From Palsa-1439 sp050015495 (GTDB lineage Bacteria; Verrucomicrobiota; Verrucomicrobiia; Palsa-1439), in contig JBEKBH010000022.1 of the NCBI GenBank assembly GCA_050015495.1, positions 1-64,000 of the forward strand: a DNA stretch of 64,000 nucleotides. Direction: 5' to 3'. The notes under the pieces are model-generated. The model searched no databases. It was not told the origin of the DNA and saw only the letters and a list, made by a program, of their open reading frames with translations. Positions 33,775 through 42,604 of this stretch are shown here, one piece after another; position 1 is the stretch's first letter, and each line of letters opens with the position of its first letter. Both the position numbers and the translations under genes were made by a program.

Positions 33775-33801
33775 GTCAGATTCGGCTTGTGAACATTGTC
33801 A
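33775..33801. repeat. 27-base direct repeat, right copy
   Basis: 23 of 27 bases match 32015-32041. It lies ~40 bases after the DUF6515-like gene. Confidence 0.45.
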
Positions 33802-33980
33802 CAGGGTGATAGCGTAAGTCGGTTGTCCGACTGCACCACCACGTTCGCCACATTGTTGCTCGTCGACGTGCTTGCCGCGTTGGAATAACGAACACGCCGC
33901 AGATGTTTGAGGTCATGGTAGGGTTTTGCCCTATAGCATACAGTTCGTCCGCGAGCGTAAGGTAACCTTTGAATGAGAAA

Positions 33981-36011
33981 ATGTCATATCGGGAAGGACG
34001 AACTCGACGCCAGAGCGAGTACGCCGTGAACCAAGATTCAGACGAGACGAAGCAGCGTGTGAGCAAAAAAGTCCTGCTGACGACGGTGTGTCGCCCGATG
34101 GGGCCACAGTGCGGGGATGCGACCTCGGTGGGCTATGAATTGCTCTATCGCCAGGTGACCCGGGCCCAGGGCATCTTCAGCCCGCGCACGGTGAACATCC
34201 AGTTTTCGCTGGAATACATCGCGGAGAACCTCGACACGCCGACGGTCGTGCTGCAATACCCGTCGAAGCGCGAGTTGATCAAGGAACTCAAGAAGGGGTA
34301 CGACTACGTGGGGATCTCCTTTCTGATGGCGATCTTCCACAAGGTCAAGGACATGGTCGCGTTGATCCGCGAACACGCGCCCGATACCAAGATCATCCTC
34401 GGCGGCTACGGCACGGTGTTGACCGATGAAGAACTCGCGCCGTACGCCGACTACATCTGCCGCGAGGAAGGCGTCGGCTATATGCGCCGGCTGTTGGGCG
34501 AGCCGGAAATTCCGATGCCGTACAAGCAGCCGCTGATTGTGAGCTGGTTGAAGGTATTCGGCTGGAAAGTATCGGGCACGGGGAAGATTTTTGCCGGGCT
34601 GGGCTGTCCCAACGGCTGCGATTTCTGTTGCACCTCGCATTTTTTCAAGCGCAAGCACATCAAACTGCTGCCCACCGGCAAAGACATCTTCGATGTCACC
34701 CAGCGCTATCACGACATGGACCCGAGCCTCGTCTTCCTGATCATCGATGAGGATTTTCTGCTCAACAAGAAACGGGCGATGGAATTCCGCGATTGCGTGA
34801 TCAAGAGCGGCAAACAACTCTCGATTTTCGCGTTTTCGAGCATCAAGGCCCTGAGCCAGTACACCGTCGAAGAGATCCTCGAAATGGGGATTGACGGGTT
34901 CTGGATCGGCTACGAAGGCACGCGGTCGAATTATGCGAAACAACAGGGCCGACCCGTGGAAGACATTTTCAACGAGTTTCGCGCGCATGGCATCACGATC
35001 CTCAGCTCGATGATCCTCGGGTTCGATTACCAGACGCCGGAGGTGATCGCGCAGGAACTGGACGGCCTGATGAAACTCAAGCCGTCGCTCGGGCAGTACT
35101 TGATTTACGGTCCCGTGCCCGGCACGCCGTTCAATGCGCGGGCCGTGCGCGACAACCTCATGCTTCCGGAGTACGTCGAGCACCCCGACCGGCTCTACCA
35201 CCAGGCGGACGGGTTTACCACCACCATGAAGCATCCGACGCTCTCACCTACCGAGATCGAAGGCCTGCAGCAGTGGTGTTTCGACCAAGATTTCCAACGA
35301 CTCGGTCCGAGCATCTTCCGCGTCCTCGAATCGCGGTTTCTTGGCTACCAGACGCTCAAGAATTCCCCGAATCCGATCCTGCGGCGGAAGGCCGCGTACT
35401 ACGCCGCCGATTTGCGCGTGGCGCTCCCGATCTTTCTCGCGGGCCGGTTGCTCGGTCCCAACGCCACGGTGCGGCGTTGGATCGGGGAACTGAGGCGGCA
35501 GATTTGCGCCGAACTCGGTCGCCCTACGCTGGCCCAGCGGTTCCAGTCTGTGCTCGCGGTCGGGGCGGCACTATGGACGTGGGTGACATTGAGGTTCGAC
35601 CTGTTCCAGCATCCCAAGTTGATTCGGACGGCGTACCGCATGCCCACGAAACGATGGAGCGAATTCCGTCTCTGGGAAGAAATCCCGGATAAGATCGCGA
35701 TGCCCGACCTGTCGATTCAGGTCGAACTGCAACACGCCAAGAAACAGGTCTGGCTGCGGTTGGGCGGCGCCCTGTCGGGTGCTCAGGCGGAAACGTTGGG
35801 CCAGCGTATCCACGATTCGCTGGCGCGCAGCAAGAGCCGGCTGGTGCTGGACCTGAACAAGCTCCACTGGGACAAGGTGGACAACTTGAAGCCGCTGGCC
35901 GAGAAACTGTCGGCGTATCGTTCCCAGATTCGGCTCGTGCTGCCCAAACTCCAGGCGGCGCATCCCGAACTGATTCTGCTGGCCAGCGCCTTTCAGCATT
36001 ACAAGGGCTAG
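33981..36011 (+). CDS. Cobalamin-binding radical SAM protein with extra C-terminal domain
   Basis: 676 residues. A B12-binding domain (~30-170) has 'VLLTTVCRPMGPQCGD' and 'IILGGYGTVLTDEE'. The radical SAM core carries the 4Fe-4S triad in 'GLGCPNGCDFCCTSHF' (CxxxCxxC). Then come 'IIDEDFLLNKKRAMEF' and 'SSMILGFDYQTPEV'. Residues ~560-670 add a domain with 'VWLRLGGALSGAQAETLGQ' and 'SRLVLDLNKLHWDKVDNLKPLAEKL', which looks like a STAS fold. This class includes methylases and hopanoid/lipid-tailoring enzymes; the substrate is unknown. The start is ATG 33981 (an in-frame TTG lies at 33969), with a weak ribosome site. Confidence 0.85.
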   Translation: MSYREGRTRRQSEYAVNQDSDETKQRVSKKVLLTTVCRPMGPQCGDATSVGYELLYRQVTRAQGIFSPRTVNIQFSLEYIAENLDTPTVVLQYPSKRELIKELKKGYDYVGISFLMAIFHKVKDMVALIREHAPDTKIILGGYGTVLTDEELAPYADYICREEGVGYMRRLLGEPEIPMPYKQPLIVSWLKVFGWKVSGTGKIFAGLGCPNGCDFCCTSHFFKRKHIKLLPTGKDIFDVTQRYHDMDPSLVFLIIDEDFLLNKKRAMEFRDCVIKSGKQLSIFAFSSIKALSQYTVEEILEMGIDGFWIGYEGTRSNYAKQQGRPVEDIFNEFRAHGITILSSMILGFDYQTPEVIAQELDGLMKLKPSLGQYLIYGPVPGTPFNARAVRDNLMLPEYVEHPDRLYHQADGFTTTMKHPTLSPTEIEGLQQWCFDQDFQRLGPSIFRVLESRFLGYQTLKNSPNPILRRKAAYYAADLRVALPIFLAGRLLGPNATVRRWIGELRRQICAELGRPTLAQRFQSVLAVGAALWTWVTLRFDLFQHPKLIRTAYRMPTKRWSEFRLWEEIPDKIAMPDLSIQVELQHAKKQVWLRLGGALSGAQAETLGQRIHDSLARSKSRLVLDLNKLHWDKVDNLKPLAEKLSAYRSQIRLVLPKLQAAHPELILLASAFQHYKG

Positions 36012-36050
36012 GATTTGCGGCAACCGCTCAGCGGCTCCGTCGGATTCGGT

Positions 36051-37724
36051 TTACTGGCCGACTTGCAAGCGCGCGAGCGCGTTCCGCGCCTCGGGGTAAT
36101 CGGGCCTGATCCGCAGCGCCTGCTCGTAGTGCGCGATGGCCTCGGGCGCGCGGCCGAGTTTCTTCAGGGCGTTCCCCAAATTGTAGTGCGCCTCGGCGAA
36201 ATTGGGCTTGATCTGTAACGCCTGTTCATAATGCCGGATTGCATCGTTGATCTTCCCCTGCTTCAACAAGACATTTCCCAGATTGCAGTGCGTTTCGGCG
36301 TCATCGGGCTTGATCCGCAGCGCCTGCTCATACTGCTCGCTCGCCTCTTGAACCCTCCCCAGTTGCGATAGCGCCAGTCCCAGATTGTAGTGCGCCTCGG
36401 CGTAATCCGGCCAGATCCGCAGTGCCTGCTGAAAGTGTCCGATCGCTTCCTGTATCCTGCCTGATCCCGCCAAGGCGATCCCCAGATCGTTGTGCGCGAC
36501 CCAAGCCAACGGGTTGTGAAGCAGATTGTCCCGGAACAATGTTTCCTGGTTGCGGAATACCCGACAGCGCTGCCAACTCATGGCGGCCAACACAATCACC
36601 ACCGCCGCGACCGGACCGATAATCGGCTGCTGTCCGCGATGGAGGCGGGAGCCAAGCGCCACGGCACCGGCGGCGGCCAGCGCAGTAAGCCCCGCCATCG
36701 AATAGTACTGCCAATGGTCCGCCACCAGCGAAAACTCGTAAAACCCCTGGTCGAAGAACCCCAGCACCGGGAACAGCATCACGACAAAATACCCCAACCC
36801 AAACAACAACGGCCGGCCCCAGCCGTGGCGTTTCCACCACAGAAACGCAACACTTCCCGTCAACGCAATCCCGGGCAGCCAGCCACTCCAGCCCCACGCC
36901 CCCGGATTCCACCGGGGGTAGACCATGCACAGATCCAGCGGCAGGACCGCTTTGGAGAGATAAAACCAGGGCGCGAAACCGGCAGCCGCCACACGGGAAA
37001 ACAACCCGCCGACATGGACCACCCGTCCGCTCAGAGTCCCCCGATGATACTGAAACCAGACAGTCGTCAGCCCGAGGAGGATCGAGAGGGCAAAGAACGG
37101 TACGGTGCGCAACCAGTCCCTGGATCGGAGCCGGCCATGCAACCACCAGACGCATCCCAGCAGCACGACCGGCAGCATCACCACCGCCGCCTTGCTCAAC
37201 AGCGCCAGCAAAAACGCCGCCAACGACCAGCCGTACCACCGCCAATGGCTCGTTTCGTCAAATCGCAAGTACCACAGAATCGACAGCGCGAAAAACAACA
37301 TCGACAGCGTGTTCTTCTGCTCGCTGATCCAGGCCACAGTGGCCACGTTCACCGGATGGACGGCGAACAACAGCGCCGCCAGCCACGCGCCGGGAATTCT
37401 CAGGCGCCGAAGGACCGTCCAGACCAGCACGACATTGGCCGCGTGCAACAGGACATTGACCGCATGCCATCCCCCGGCGTTCTTTCCCCACAACCGCCAC
37501 TCCAGCCACCACAGGCTCTGCGTCACGGGATAGTAATCCATCGCTTCCGTCGTAAACCAGGAGCGATACAGCCCGTCGTGTGCCTGGATTATCCGATTGT
37601 CCGTAATCAGCGGACCGTCATCCCAGACGAATCCATCGCGCAATGCCGGCAGGTAGGTGACAAACGTCGCCAGCAGAAGCAGGCCTGCCGCCATCCACCG
37701 TCGCTCATTCCATTTCGTGTTCAT
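36051..37724 (-). CDS. TMTC-like membrane protein with C-terminal TPRs, copy 1
   Basis: 557 residues. About 10-11 membrane helices; 'YLPALRDGFVWDDGPLITDN' holds the DD motif near the first loop that GT-C type transferases and TMTC proteins share. The C-terminus has four full TPRs ('GRIQEAIGHFQQALRIWPDY' onwards). A role in glycosylation at the membrane is likely (mannosyl transfer in animal TMTCs). It has a near-identical paralogue at 39437-41314. It ends the reverse-strand locus. Confidence 0.82.
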   Translation of the reverse strand: MNTKWNERRWMAAGLLLLATFVTYLPALRDGFVWDDGPLITDNRIIQAHDGLYRSWFTTEAMDYYPVTQSLWWLEWRLWGKNAGGWHAVNVLLHAANVVLVWTVLRRLRIPGAWLAALLFAVHPVNVATVAWISEQKNTLSMLFFALSILWYLRFDETSHWRWYGWSLAAFLLALLSKAAVVMLPVVLLGCVWWLHGRLRSRDWLRTVPFFALSILLGLTTVWFQYHRGTLSGRVVHVGGLFSRVAAAGFAPWFYLSKAVLPLDLCMVYPRWNPGAWGWSGWLPGIALTGSVAFLWWKRHGWGRPLLFGLGYFVVMLFPVLGFFDQGFYEFSLVADHWQYYSMAGLTALAAAGAVALGSRLHRGQQPIIGPVAAVVIVLAAMSWQRCRVFRNQETLFRDNLLHNPLAWVAHNDLGIALAGSGRIQEAIGHFQQALRIWPDYAEAHYNLGLALSQLGRVQEASEQYEQALRIKPDDAETHCNLGNVLLKQGKINDAIRHYEQALQIKPNFAEAHYNLGNALKKLGRAPEAIAHYEQALRIRPDYPEARNALARLQVGQ

Positions 37725-37897
37725 CTGTGCGCGGGGTACCGAGCGGAGATTCCCTCTCCCTATCGGCCAAGCGCGCGAAGCTCATTACACCCCTGACGGA
37801 ACCGCGAGGAAAGCAGAAACCGGAGTCCCCTAAAATGGCGGCGCTACGCCCGACAAAGAGCTCGCTGGGAAGCGCGTCGCCCGCTACAAAACGGCGC

Positions 37898-38337
37898 ATG
37901 AAAGTCTTTGTCACCGGCAGGGCCGGCTACGTGGGGAGCGTTTGTGTCGAGGAGCTACTGAATGCGGGCTATCAGGTCACCGTATTCGACAACTGGAGCA
38001 AGGGACATCGGGCCGCAATCGGTAAGCGCGCGGAATTTATCGAAGGGCGACCTGGCCAACCGTTCCGTGGTGCAGGAGAGCTTCCAGCGTCTGAAGCCCG
38101 ACGCCGTGATGCATTTCGCGTCGAACACGCTCGTTCCCGCGAGCATGGTCCATCCCGGCATGTACCTCGGTGACAACATCTCCAACGCCGTGAACCTGCT
38201 GGATGCATGCGTCGCGGCGGGCATGAAACATTTCGTGTTCTCCTCGAGTTGCGCTGGCACCTCGCACACCCGAACGGTTACGAGTAGGATCGGGAACCGC
38301 CGACGCCATGTCGAACGGTTCCTCGTATGCACCGGGC
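37898..38337 (+). pseudogene. Broken galE-like UDP-glucose 4-epimerase
   Basis: The reading starts 'MKVFVTGRAGYVGSVCVEELLNAGYQVTVFDNWSKG' and should go on to 'GDLANRSVVQESFQRLKPDAVMHFASN' and 'NAVNLLDACVAAGMKHFVFSSSCA', but the frame shifts at a G-run (38045-38047, one extra G fits). After 'SSCA' the frame is lost again, and only a trace ('HVERFL') of the middle remains. The catalytic YxxxK region and the C-terminal half are missing. The remnant lies between two TMTC-like copies on the opposite strand. Confidence 0.8.
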
Positions 38338-39270
38338 TCACTCGTGGATGGCTCGCACGAGGTATTTTGGATGGCGACCGATTTCGTAGTTCATGCCGAC
38401 GAGATATTCGCCGACCGTGCCGACGACAACGGTGAGGAATCCCCAGAGGTTCAATCCGAGCGAACCCAAGCCGAGCACAAGGGAACGGCTGCCGCCGCCG
38501 AATAGTCCCCACGCGATTGCCCCCAACAGTCCGAGTCCGCCCAGCCCCAAGCCGGCTGCGCCGATGATCTGGACGAATTGAAACGGCTTGGCCCGGGCTC
38601 CGAGAAAAACAGACGTGAATTGATCCATGCGCCGGAAGAAATTGTGTTTCGACTGCTCGCCGCCGGGCCGTTCGTGGTGCGATATGGCGACTTCGCCCAC
38701 GCGAAAGCCGAGCTTGCCGAACAAGACCGGAAACCAGCCGCGGGAAGTGGAAAACTGCGACAATTCCTTCGCTGTCTGGTTAGTGTAGGCTCGCAGAAAA
38801 CAGCCGTAGTCGTGGAGAGGCGTCGGGGCGTCACTGCGAATAAGGCGATTGACAATCAGCGACGGCAGTTTGCGCGAGAAGAACGGGTCTTCGCGGTTAC
38901 TGCGCCAGCCGCAGACGATCTCATACCCTTCCTTCATTTTCTCGAGCAACTTCGCAATATCAGCGGGATCGTTTTGCAGATCGCCGTCCAGCGTCACCAC
39001 GATGGCGCCTTTGGCGAGGTCGAATCCAGCGTGGGTGGCGGAGTGTTGGCCGAAATTGCGGCGCAATTCGACAATCTTGAGCCAAGGATAACGCTTCTTT
39101 GCTGACCGAAGTTTGGCGATCGTCCCGTCCCGGCTGCCGTCGTCAATGATGATGACCTCGTTCGGCGCGGGCAACCCTGGCAGCGCGTCGGCGATGCGCG
39201 CCAGCAACGGCTCGACGTTGACTTCCTCGTTATAAACAGGGACGACAATCGAAAGGGCGAGATCCATCAT
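38338..39270 (-). CDS. Polyisoprenyl-phosphate glycosyltransferase (GT2, GtrB/DPM-like) with C-terminal membrane helices
   Basis: 310 residues. GT2 domain: 'SIVVPVYNEEVNVEPLLARI', 'VIIIDDGSRDGT', 'GAIVVTLDGDLQNDPADI' with the DxD-type metal site, and 'DYGCFLRAYTNQTAKEL'. Two C-terminal membrane segments (~235-300) tether it to the inner membrane. It should load a sugar from UDP or GDP onto undecaprenyl phosphate. It sits between the TMTC copies. The sugar is not predictable. Confidence 0.88.
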   Translation of the reverse strand: MMDLALSIVVPVYNEEVNVEPLLARIADALPGLPAPNEVIIIDDGSRDGTIAKLRSAKKRYPWLKIVELRRNFGQHSATHAGFDLAKGAIVVTLDGDLQNDPADIAKLLEKMKEGYEIVCGWRSNREDPFFSRKLPSLIVNRLIRSDAPTPLHDYGCFLRAYTNQTAKELSQFSTSRGWFPVLFGKLGFRVGEVAISHHERPGGEQSKHNFFRRMDQFTSVFLGARAKPFQFVQIIGAAGLGLGGLGLLGAIAWGLFGGGSRSLVLGLGSLGLNLWGFLTVVVGTVGEYLVGMNYEIGRHPKYLVRAIHE

Positions 39271-39436
39271 CGGGACTTCCGGGCAGACTTATACTGCGTC
39301 GACTGGAACGACACAATAGCAATTTCTTCCGGACCGGAGTCCCCGCATTGGATAATTGGTGAACCTTGCGGTTTGAACTTCCGGGAGGCGCCATCGCGCT
39401 GTCGGCAAATCTTCGGCGCGTGTCGTCGGACACCGC

Positions 39437-41314
39437 TTACTGGCCGGCTTGCAAGCGCGCGAGCGCGTTCCGCGCCTCGGGGTAATCGGGCTTGATCCGT
39501 AGCGCCTGCTCGTAGTGCGCAATGGCCTCGGGCGTGCGGCCGAGTTTCTTCAGGGCGTTCCCCAAATTGTAGTGCGCCTCGGCGAAATCGGGATTGATCC
39601 GTAACGCCTGCTCCCAATGTTCCATCGCCTCTTGTACCCTGCCCAGTCGAGCCAGTTCGATCCCCAGATTGTAGTGGCCCTCCGCATAATCGGGCTCGAT
39701 CCGCAACGCGTCCTCGTAGTGTCCAATCGCTTCCTGCATCCTCCCCTCTTTTTCCAAGGCAAATGCCAGGTTGTTGTGCACCTCCGGGAAACGCGGCCTG
39801 ATCCGCAGCGCCTGCTCATACTGTTTGATCGCTTCCGGATACCTGCCTGCCTGTTCCAGAGCGTTCCCCAGGTTGTAGTGCCCCTCGGGGTTGTCCGTCC
39901 CGATCCGTAGCGCCTGCTCATAGTGTTCGATTGCTTCCTGCGTCCGGCCCTCTTTTTCCAAGGCAAACGCCAGGTTGTTGTGCGCCTCCGGATAGTCCGG
40001 CTTGATCCGCAACGCCTGCTCATAGTGTTCGATCGCTTCCTGTATCCTGCCCGTGTTGGCCAACGTAAGCCCCAGGTTGTAATGTACGACCCAGGCCAAC
40101 GGGTTGTGAACCAGATTGTCCCGGAACAATGTTTCCTGGTCACGGAATCCCCGACAGCGCTGCCAGCTCATGGCGGCCAACACAATCACCACCACCCCCG
40201 CGACCAGACCGATAACCGGCTGCTGTCCGCGACGGAGGCGCGGGCCAAGCGCCACGGCGCCGGCGGCGGCCAGCGCGGTGACCCCGACAATCGAATAGTA
40301 CTGCCAATGGTCCGCCACCAGCGAATACCGGTAAAATCCCTGGTCGAAGAACCCCAGCACCGGAAACAGCATCACCACAAAATACCCCAACCCAAACAAC
40401 AACGGCCGGCCCCAGCCGTGGCGCTTCCACCACAGAAACGCAACACTTCCCGCCAATGCGATCCCGGGCAGCCAGCCACTCCAACCCCACGCCTCCGGAT
40501 TCCACTGGGGGTAGATCAGGCAAAGATCCAGCGGCAAGACCGCTTTGGAGAGATAAAACCAGGGCGCCAAACCGGCAACCGCCACACGGGAAAACAACCC
40601 GCCGACTCGAACCACCCGTCCGCTCAGGTCCCGATTATACTCAAACCAGATGGTCGTCACTGCCATCAGGATGGACAGAGCAAAGAACGGGGCGGCGCGC
40701 AACCAGTCCCTGGGTCGGACCCGGCCATGCAACCACCAGACGCATCCCAGTAGCACCACCGGCAGCATCACCACCGCCGTCTTGCTGAGCAGGGCCAAGA
40801 GAAACGCCACCAACGACCAGCCGTACCACCGCCAATGGCTCGTTTCGTCAAACCGCAAATACAGCAGGATCGCCACCGCGTACAACAGCATCGACAGGGT
40901 GTTCTTCTGCTCGTTGATTTGGGCCACGGTGGCCACGTTCACCGGGTGGACGGCGAACAACAGCGCTGCCAGCCACGCGCCGGGAATTCTCAGGCGCCGA
41001 AGTACCGTCCAGACCAGCACGACATTGGCCGCGTGCAACAGGACGTTGACCGCGTGCCATCCCCCGGGGTTCTTTCCCCACAACCGCCATTGCAGCCACC
41101 AAAAACTCGATGTGAGTGGGTAGTAATCCAGCGCTTCCGTCGTAAACCAGGAGCGGTACAACCCGTCGTGTGCCTGGATCATCGGGTTGTCCGTAATCAG
41201 CCGATCGTCATCCCAGACGAATCCATCGCGCAATGCCGGCACGTAGGTGACAAATGTCGCCAGCAGAAGCAGGCCTGCCGCCGTCCACCGTCGCTCGTTC
41301 CATATCGTGTTCAT
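39437..41314 (-). CDS. TMTC-like membrane protein with C-terminal TPRs, copy 2
   Basis: 625 residues from ATG 41314. Membrane part near-identical to copy 1 ('FVWDDDRLITDNPMIQAHDGLYRSWFTTEA', 'KAVLPLDLCLIYPQWNPEAWGWSG'). Six full TPRs against four in copy 1; the 68-residue length difference equals two 34-residue units. I place the start by alignment with copy 1; a GTG at 41338 overlapping the MOSC stop is possible. Recent duplication and repeat expansion are inferred. Confidence 0.82.
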   Translation of the reverse strand: MNTIWNERRWTAAGLLLLATFVTYVPALRDGFVWDDDRLITDNPMIQAHDGLYRSWFTTEALDYYPLTSSFWWLQWRLWGKNPGGWHAVNVLLHAANVVLVWTVLRRLRIPGAWLAALLFAVHPVNVATVAQINEQKNTLSMLLYAVAILLYLRFDETSHWRWYGWSLVAFLLALLSKTAVVMLPVVLLGCVWWLHGRVRPRDWLRAAPFFALSILMAVTTIWFEYNRDLSGRVVRVGGLFSRVAVAGLAPWFYLSKAVLPLDLCLIYPQWNPEAWGWSGWLPGIALAGSVAFLWWKRHGWGRPLLFGLGYFVVMLFPVLGFFDQGFYRYSLVADHWQYYSIVGVTALAAAGAVALGPRLRRGQQPVIGLVAGVVVIVLAAMSWQRCRGFRDQETLFRDNLVHNPLAWVVHYNLGLTLANTGRIQEAIEHYEQALRIKPDYPEAHNNLAFALEKEGRTQEAIEHYEQALRIGTDNPEGHYNLGNALEQAGRYPEAIKQYEQALRIRPRFPEVHNNLAFALEKEGRMQEAIGHYEDALRIEPDYAEGHYNLGIELARLGRVQEAMEHWEQALRINPDFAEAHYNLGNALKKLGRTPEAIAHYEQALRIKPDYPEARNALARLQAGQ

Positions 41315-41334
41315 CTGTGCCCGGGGCCGGCGAT

Positions 41335-41799
41335 TCACTCAATTTCCTTGATGTCATCGCCGACGCGGATGACGCCTTCCGAAAGAATTTGGGCTCTTAG
41401 ACCACCTTTATTGACGAGTCCTCTCAAGGTTTCTGGAAAGGAAGTTTTGGCCAAATAAGTGCAGGGTTCGCACAGGCGAATTCCTCGTATGCGGACCTCC
41501 CCGACAAGGAACTCCTTGCCGGCCAGTTCATTCAGGTCGACTCCTTCCGTCACGATGTTCCTTCTCGCGTGGCCTGATGTAAACGCGAGGCCTGAATCGC
41601 GGGCGAACGCCTCAATGTTTTCGTGTTCGATGAAGGTGATTTCGAAGTCGGGTTTTTGCGGATGCGGGGAAAAGGTGCCTTCACCGAAAAAATAGCGGTC
41701 TCCCACAAGACCCCTTCCCGGAATGGCACGAACCTCTTGCTTCGGCTGCATCGCAGACTCTGGGGATGGTGAGATAAGAATTTGAGCGACTCGTTTCAT
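41335..41799 (-). CDS. MOSC-domain protein
   Basis: 154 residues, a stand-alone MOSC domain. 'AIPGRGLVGDRYFFGEGTF' is the family opening, 'ITFIEHENIEAFARDSGL' and 'GHARRNIVTEGVDLNEL' follow, and 'RGIRLCEPCTYLA' holds the conserved Cys. MOSC domains carry sulfur for molybdenum-cofactor or detoxification enzymes. Its place inside a glycan locus is unexpected and may be incidental. Confidence 0.9.
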   Translation of the reverse strand: MKRVAQILISPSPESAMQPKQEVRAIPGRGLVGDRYFFGEGTFSPHPQKPDFEITFIEHENIEAFARDSGLAFTSGHARRNIVTEGVDLNELAGKEFLVGEVRIRGIRLCEPCTYLAKTSFPETLRGLVNKGGLRAQILSEGVIRVGDDIKEIE

Positions 41800-41850
41800 T
41801 TCGTCGCCGAATCGGTTGCGCCACCAGTGGCGAGGCGGGGACGTCCCGGT

Positions 41851-42603
41851 TCATCCATTGGACTTCCGAGAAACGCGTGGCGCTCGCCGAAATCCGTGTT
41901 TGATCGCCAACACCCAGACCATTCGCAGGGCCTCCCGAACAATGCGCCCGGACATTTTGGACTGGCCGGCATACCGGTCGGTAAACGTAATCGGTATCTC
42001 GCGAACACGGAAGCCCTTCATCCATGCGTCGTAGGTCATTTCGATTTGGAAGGCGTACCCGTTGCTGCGGACCGCGTCGAGATCGAGCGCTTCCAGCACG
42101 GCGCGACGGAAGCACTTGAAGCCGCCCGTGGGATCGTTCACGGGCAACCCGGTGATGATTCGCACGTAGTAGGACGCGCCCTTGCTCAGGAACAGCCGGG
42201 ACAACGGCCAGTTGACCACGCGCACACCGTCAATGTAGCGGGAGCCCAGCACGAGATCGGCGTTCTCAGCGGCTTTCAGCATGTTCGGGATCTCGCGCGG
42301 GTCGTGCGAGAAATCGGCGTCCATCTCGACCAGGCAGGCATAGCCCCGCGACAGGCCCCATTTGAACCCCGCGATGTAGGCCGTGCCCAATCCCAACTTG
42401 CCGGCGCGGCTCATCAACTGCACCCGCGGATTGGCCCGGGCGATCTCGGTCACGATGCCCGCCGTGCCATCCGGAGAATTATCATCCACCACCAGCACAT
42501 CGAGGTTGGCAGCCTGTGCCAACGTCAATTCGATCACCGAACGGATGTTTTCCTTCTCGTTGTAGGTCGGAATAATGACCAGCGTTCGTTCGGTTTGTGC
42601 CAC
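41851..42603 (-). CDS. Polyprenol monophosphomannose synthase (DPM1-like, GT2)
   Basis: 250 residues, soluble GT2 of the DPM1 type. 'VIIPTYNEKENI', 'VLVVDDNSPDGT', 'LVEMDADFSHDPREIP' (DxD), 'DLVLGSRYIDGVRVVNWPL' and 'NGYAFQIEMTYDAWMKGFRVREIPITFTDR' are all diagnostic. It makes polyprenyl-phosphate-mannose (or a related sugar) from GDP-mannose. Neighbouring GT39-like proteins could use the product. Starts 1 base after the upstream stop. Confidence 0.92.
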   Translation of the reverse strand: MAQTERTLVIIPTYNEKENIRSVIELTLAQAANLDVLVVDDNSPDGTAGIVTEIARANPRVQLMSRAGKLGLGTAYIAGFKWGLSRGYACLVEMDADFSHDPREIPNMLKAAENADLVLGSRYIDGVRVVNWPLSRLFLSKGASYYVRIITGLPVNDPTGGFKCFRRAVLEALDLDAVRSNGYAFQIEMTYDAWMKGFRVREIPITFTDRYAGQSKMSGRIVREALRMVWVLAIKHGFRRAPRVSRKSNG

Positions 42604-42604
42604 G

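Noticed and set aside
36492..37796. Forward 434-residue ORF opposite TMTC copy 1
   Set aside because: Antisense shadow, Gln/Arg/Pro-rich, no motif.
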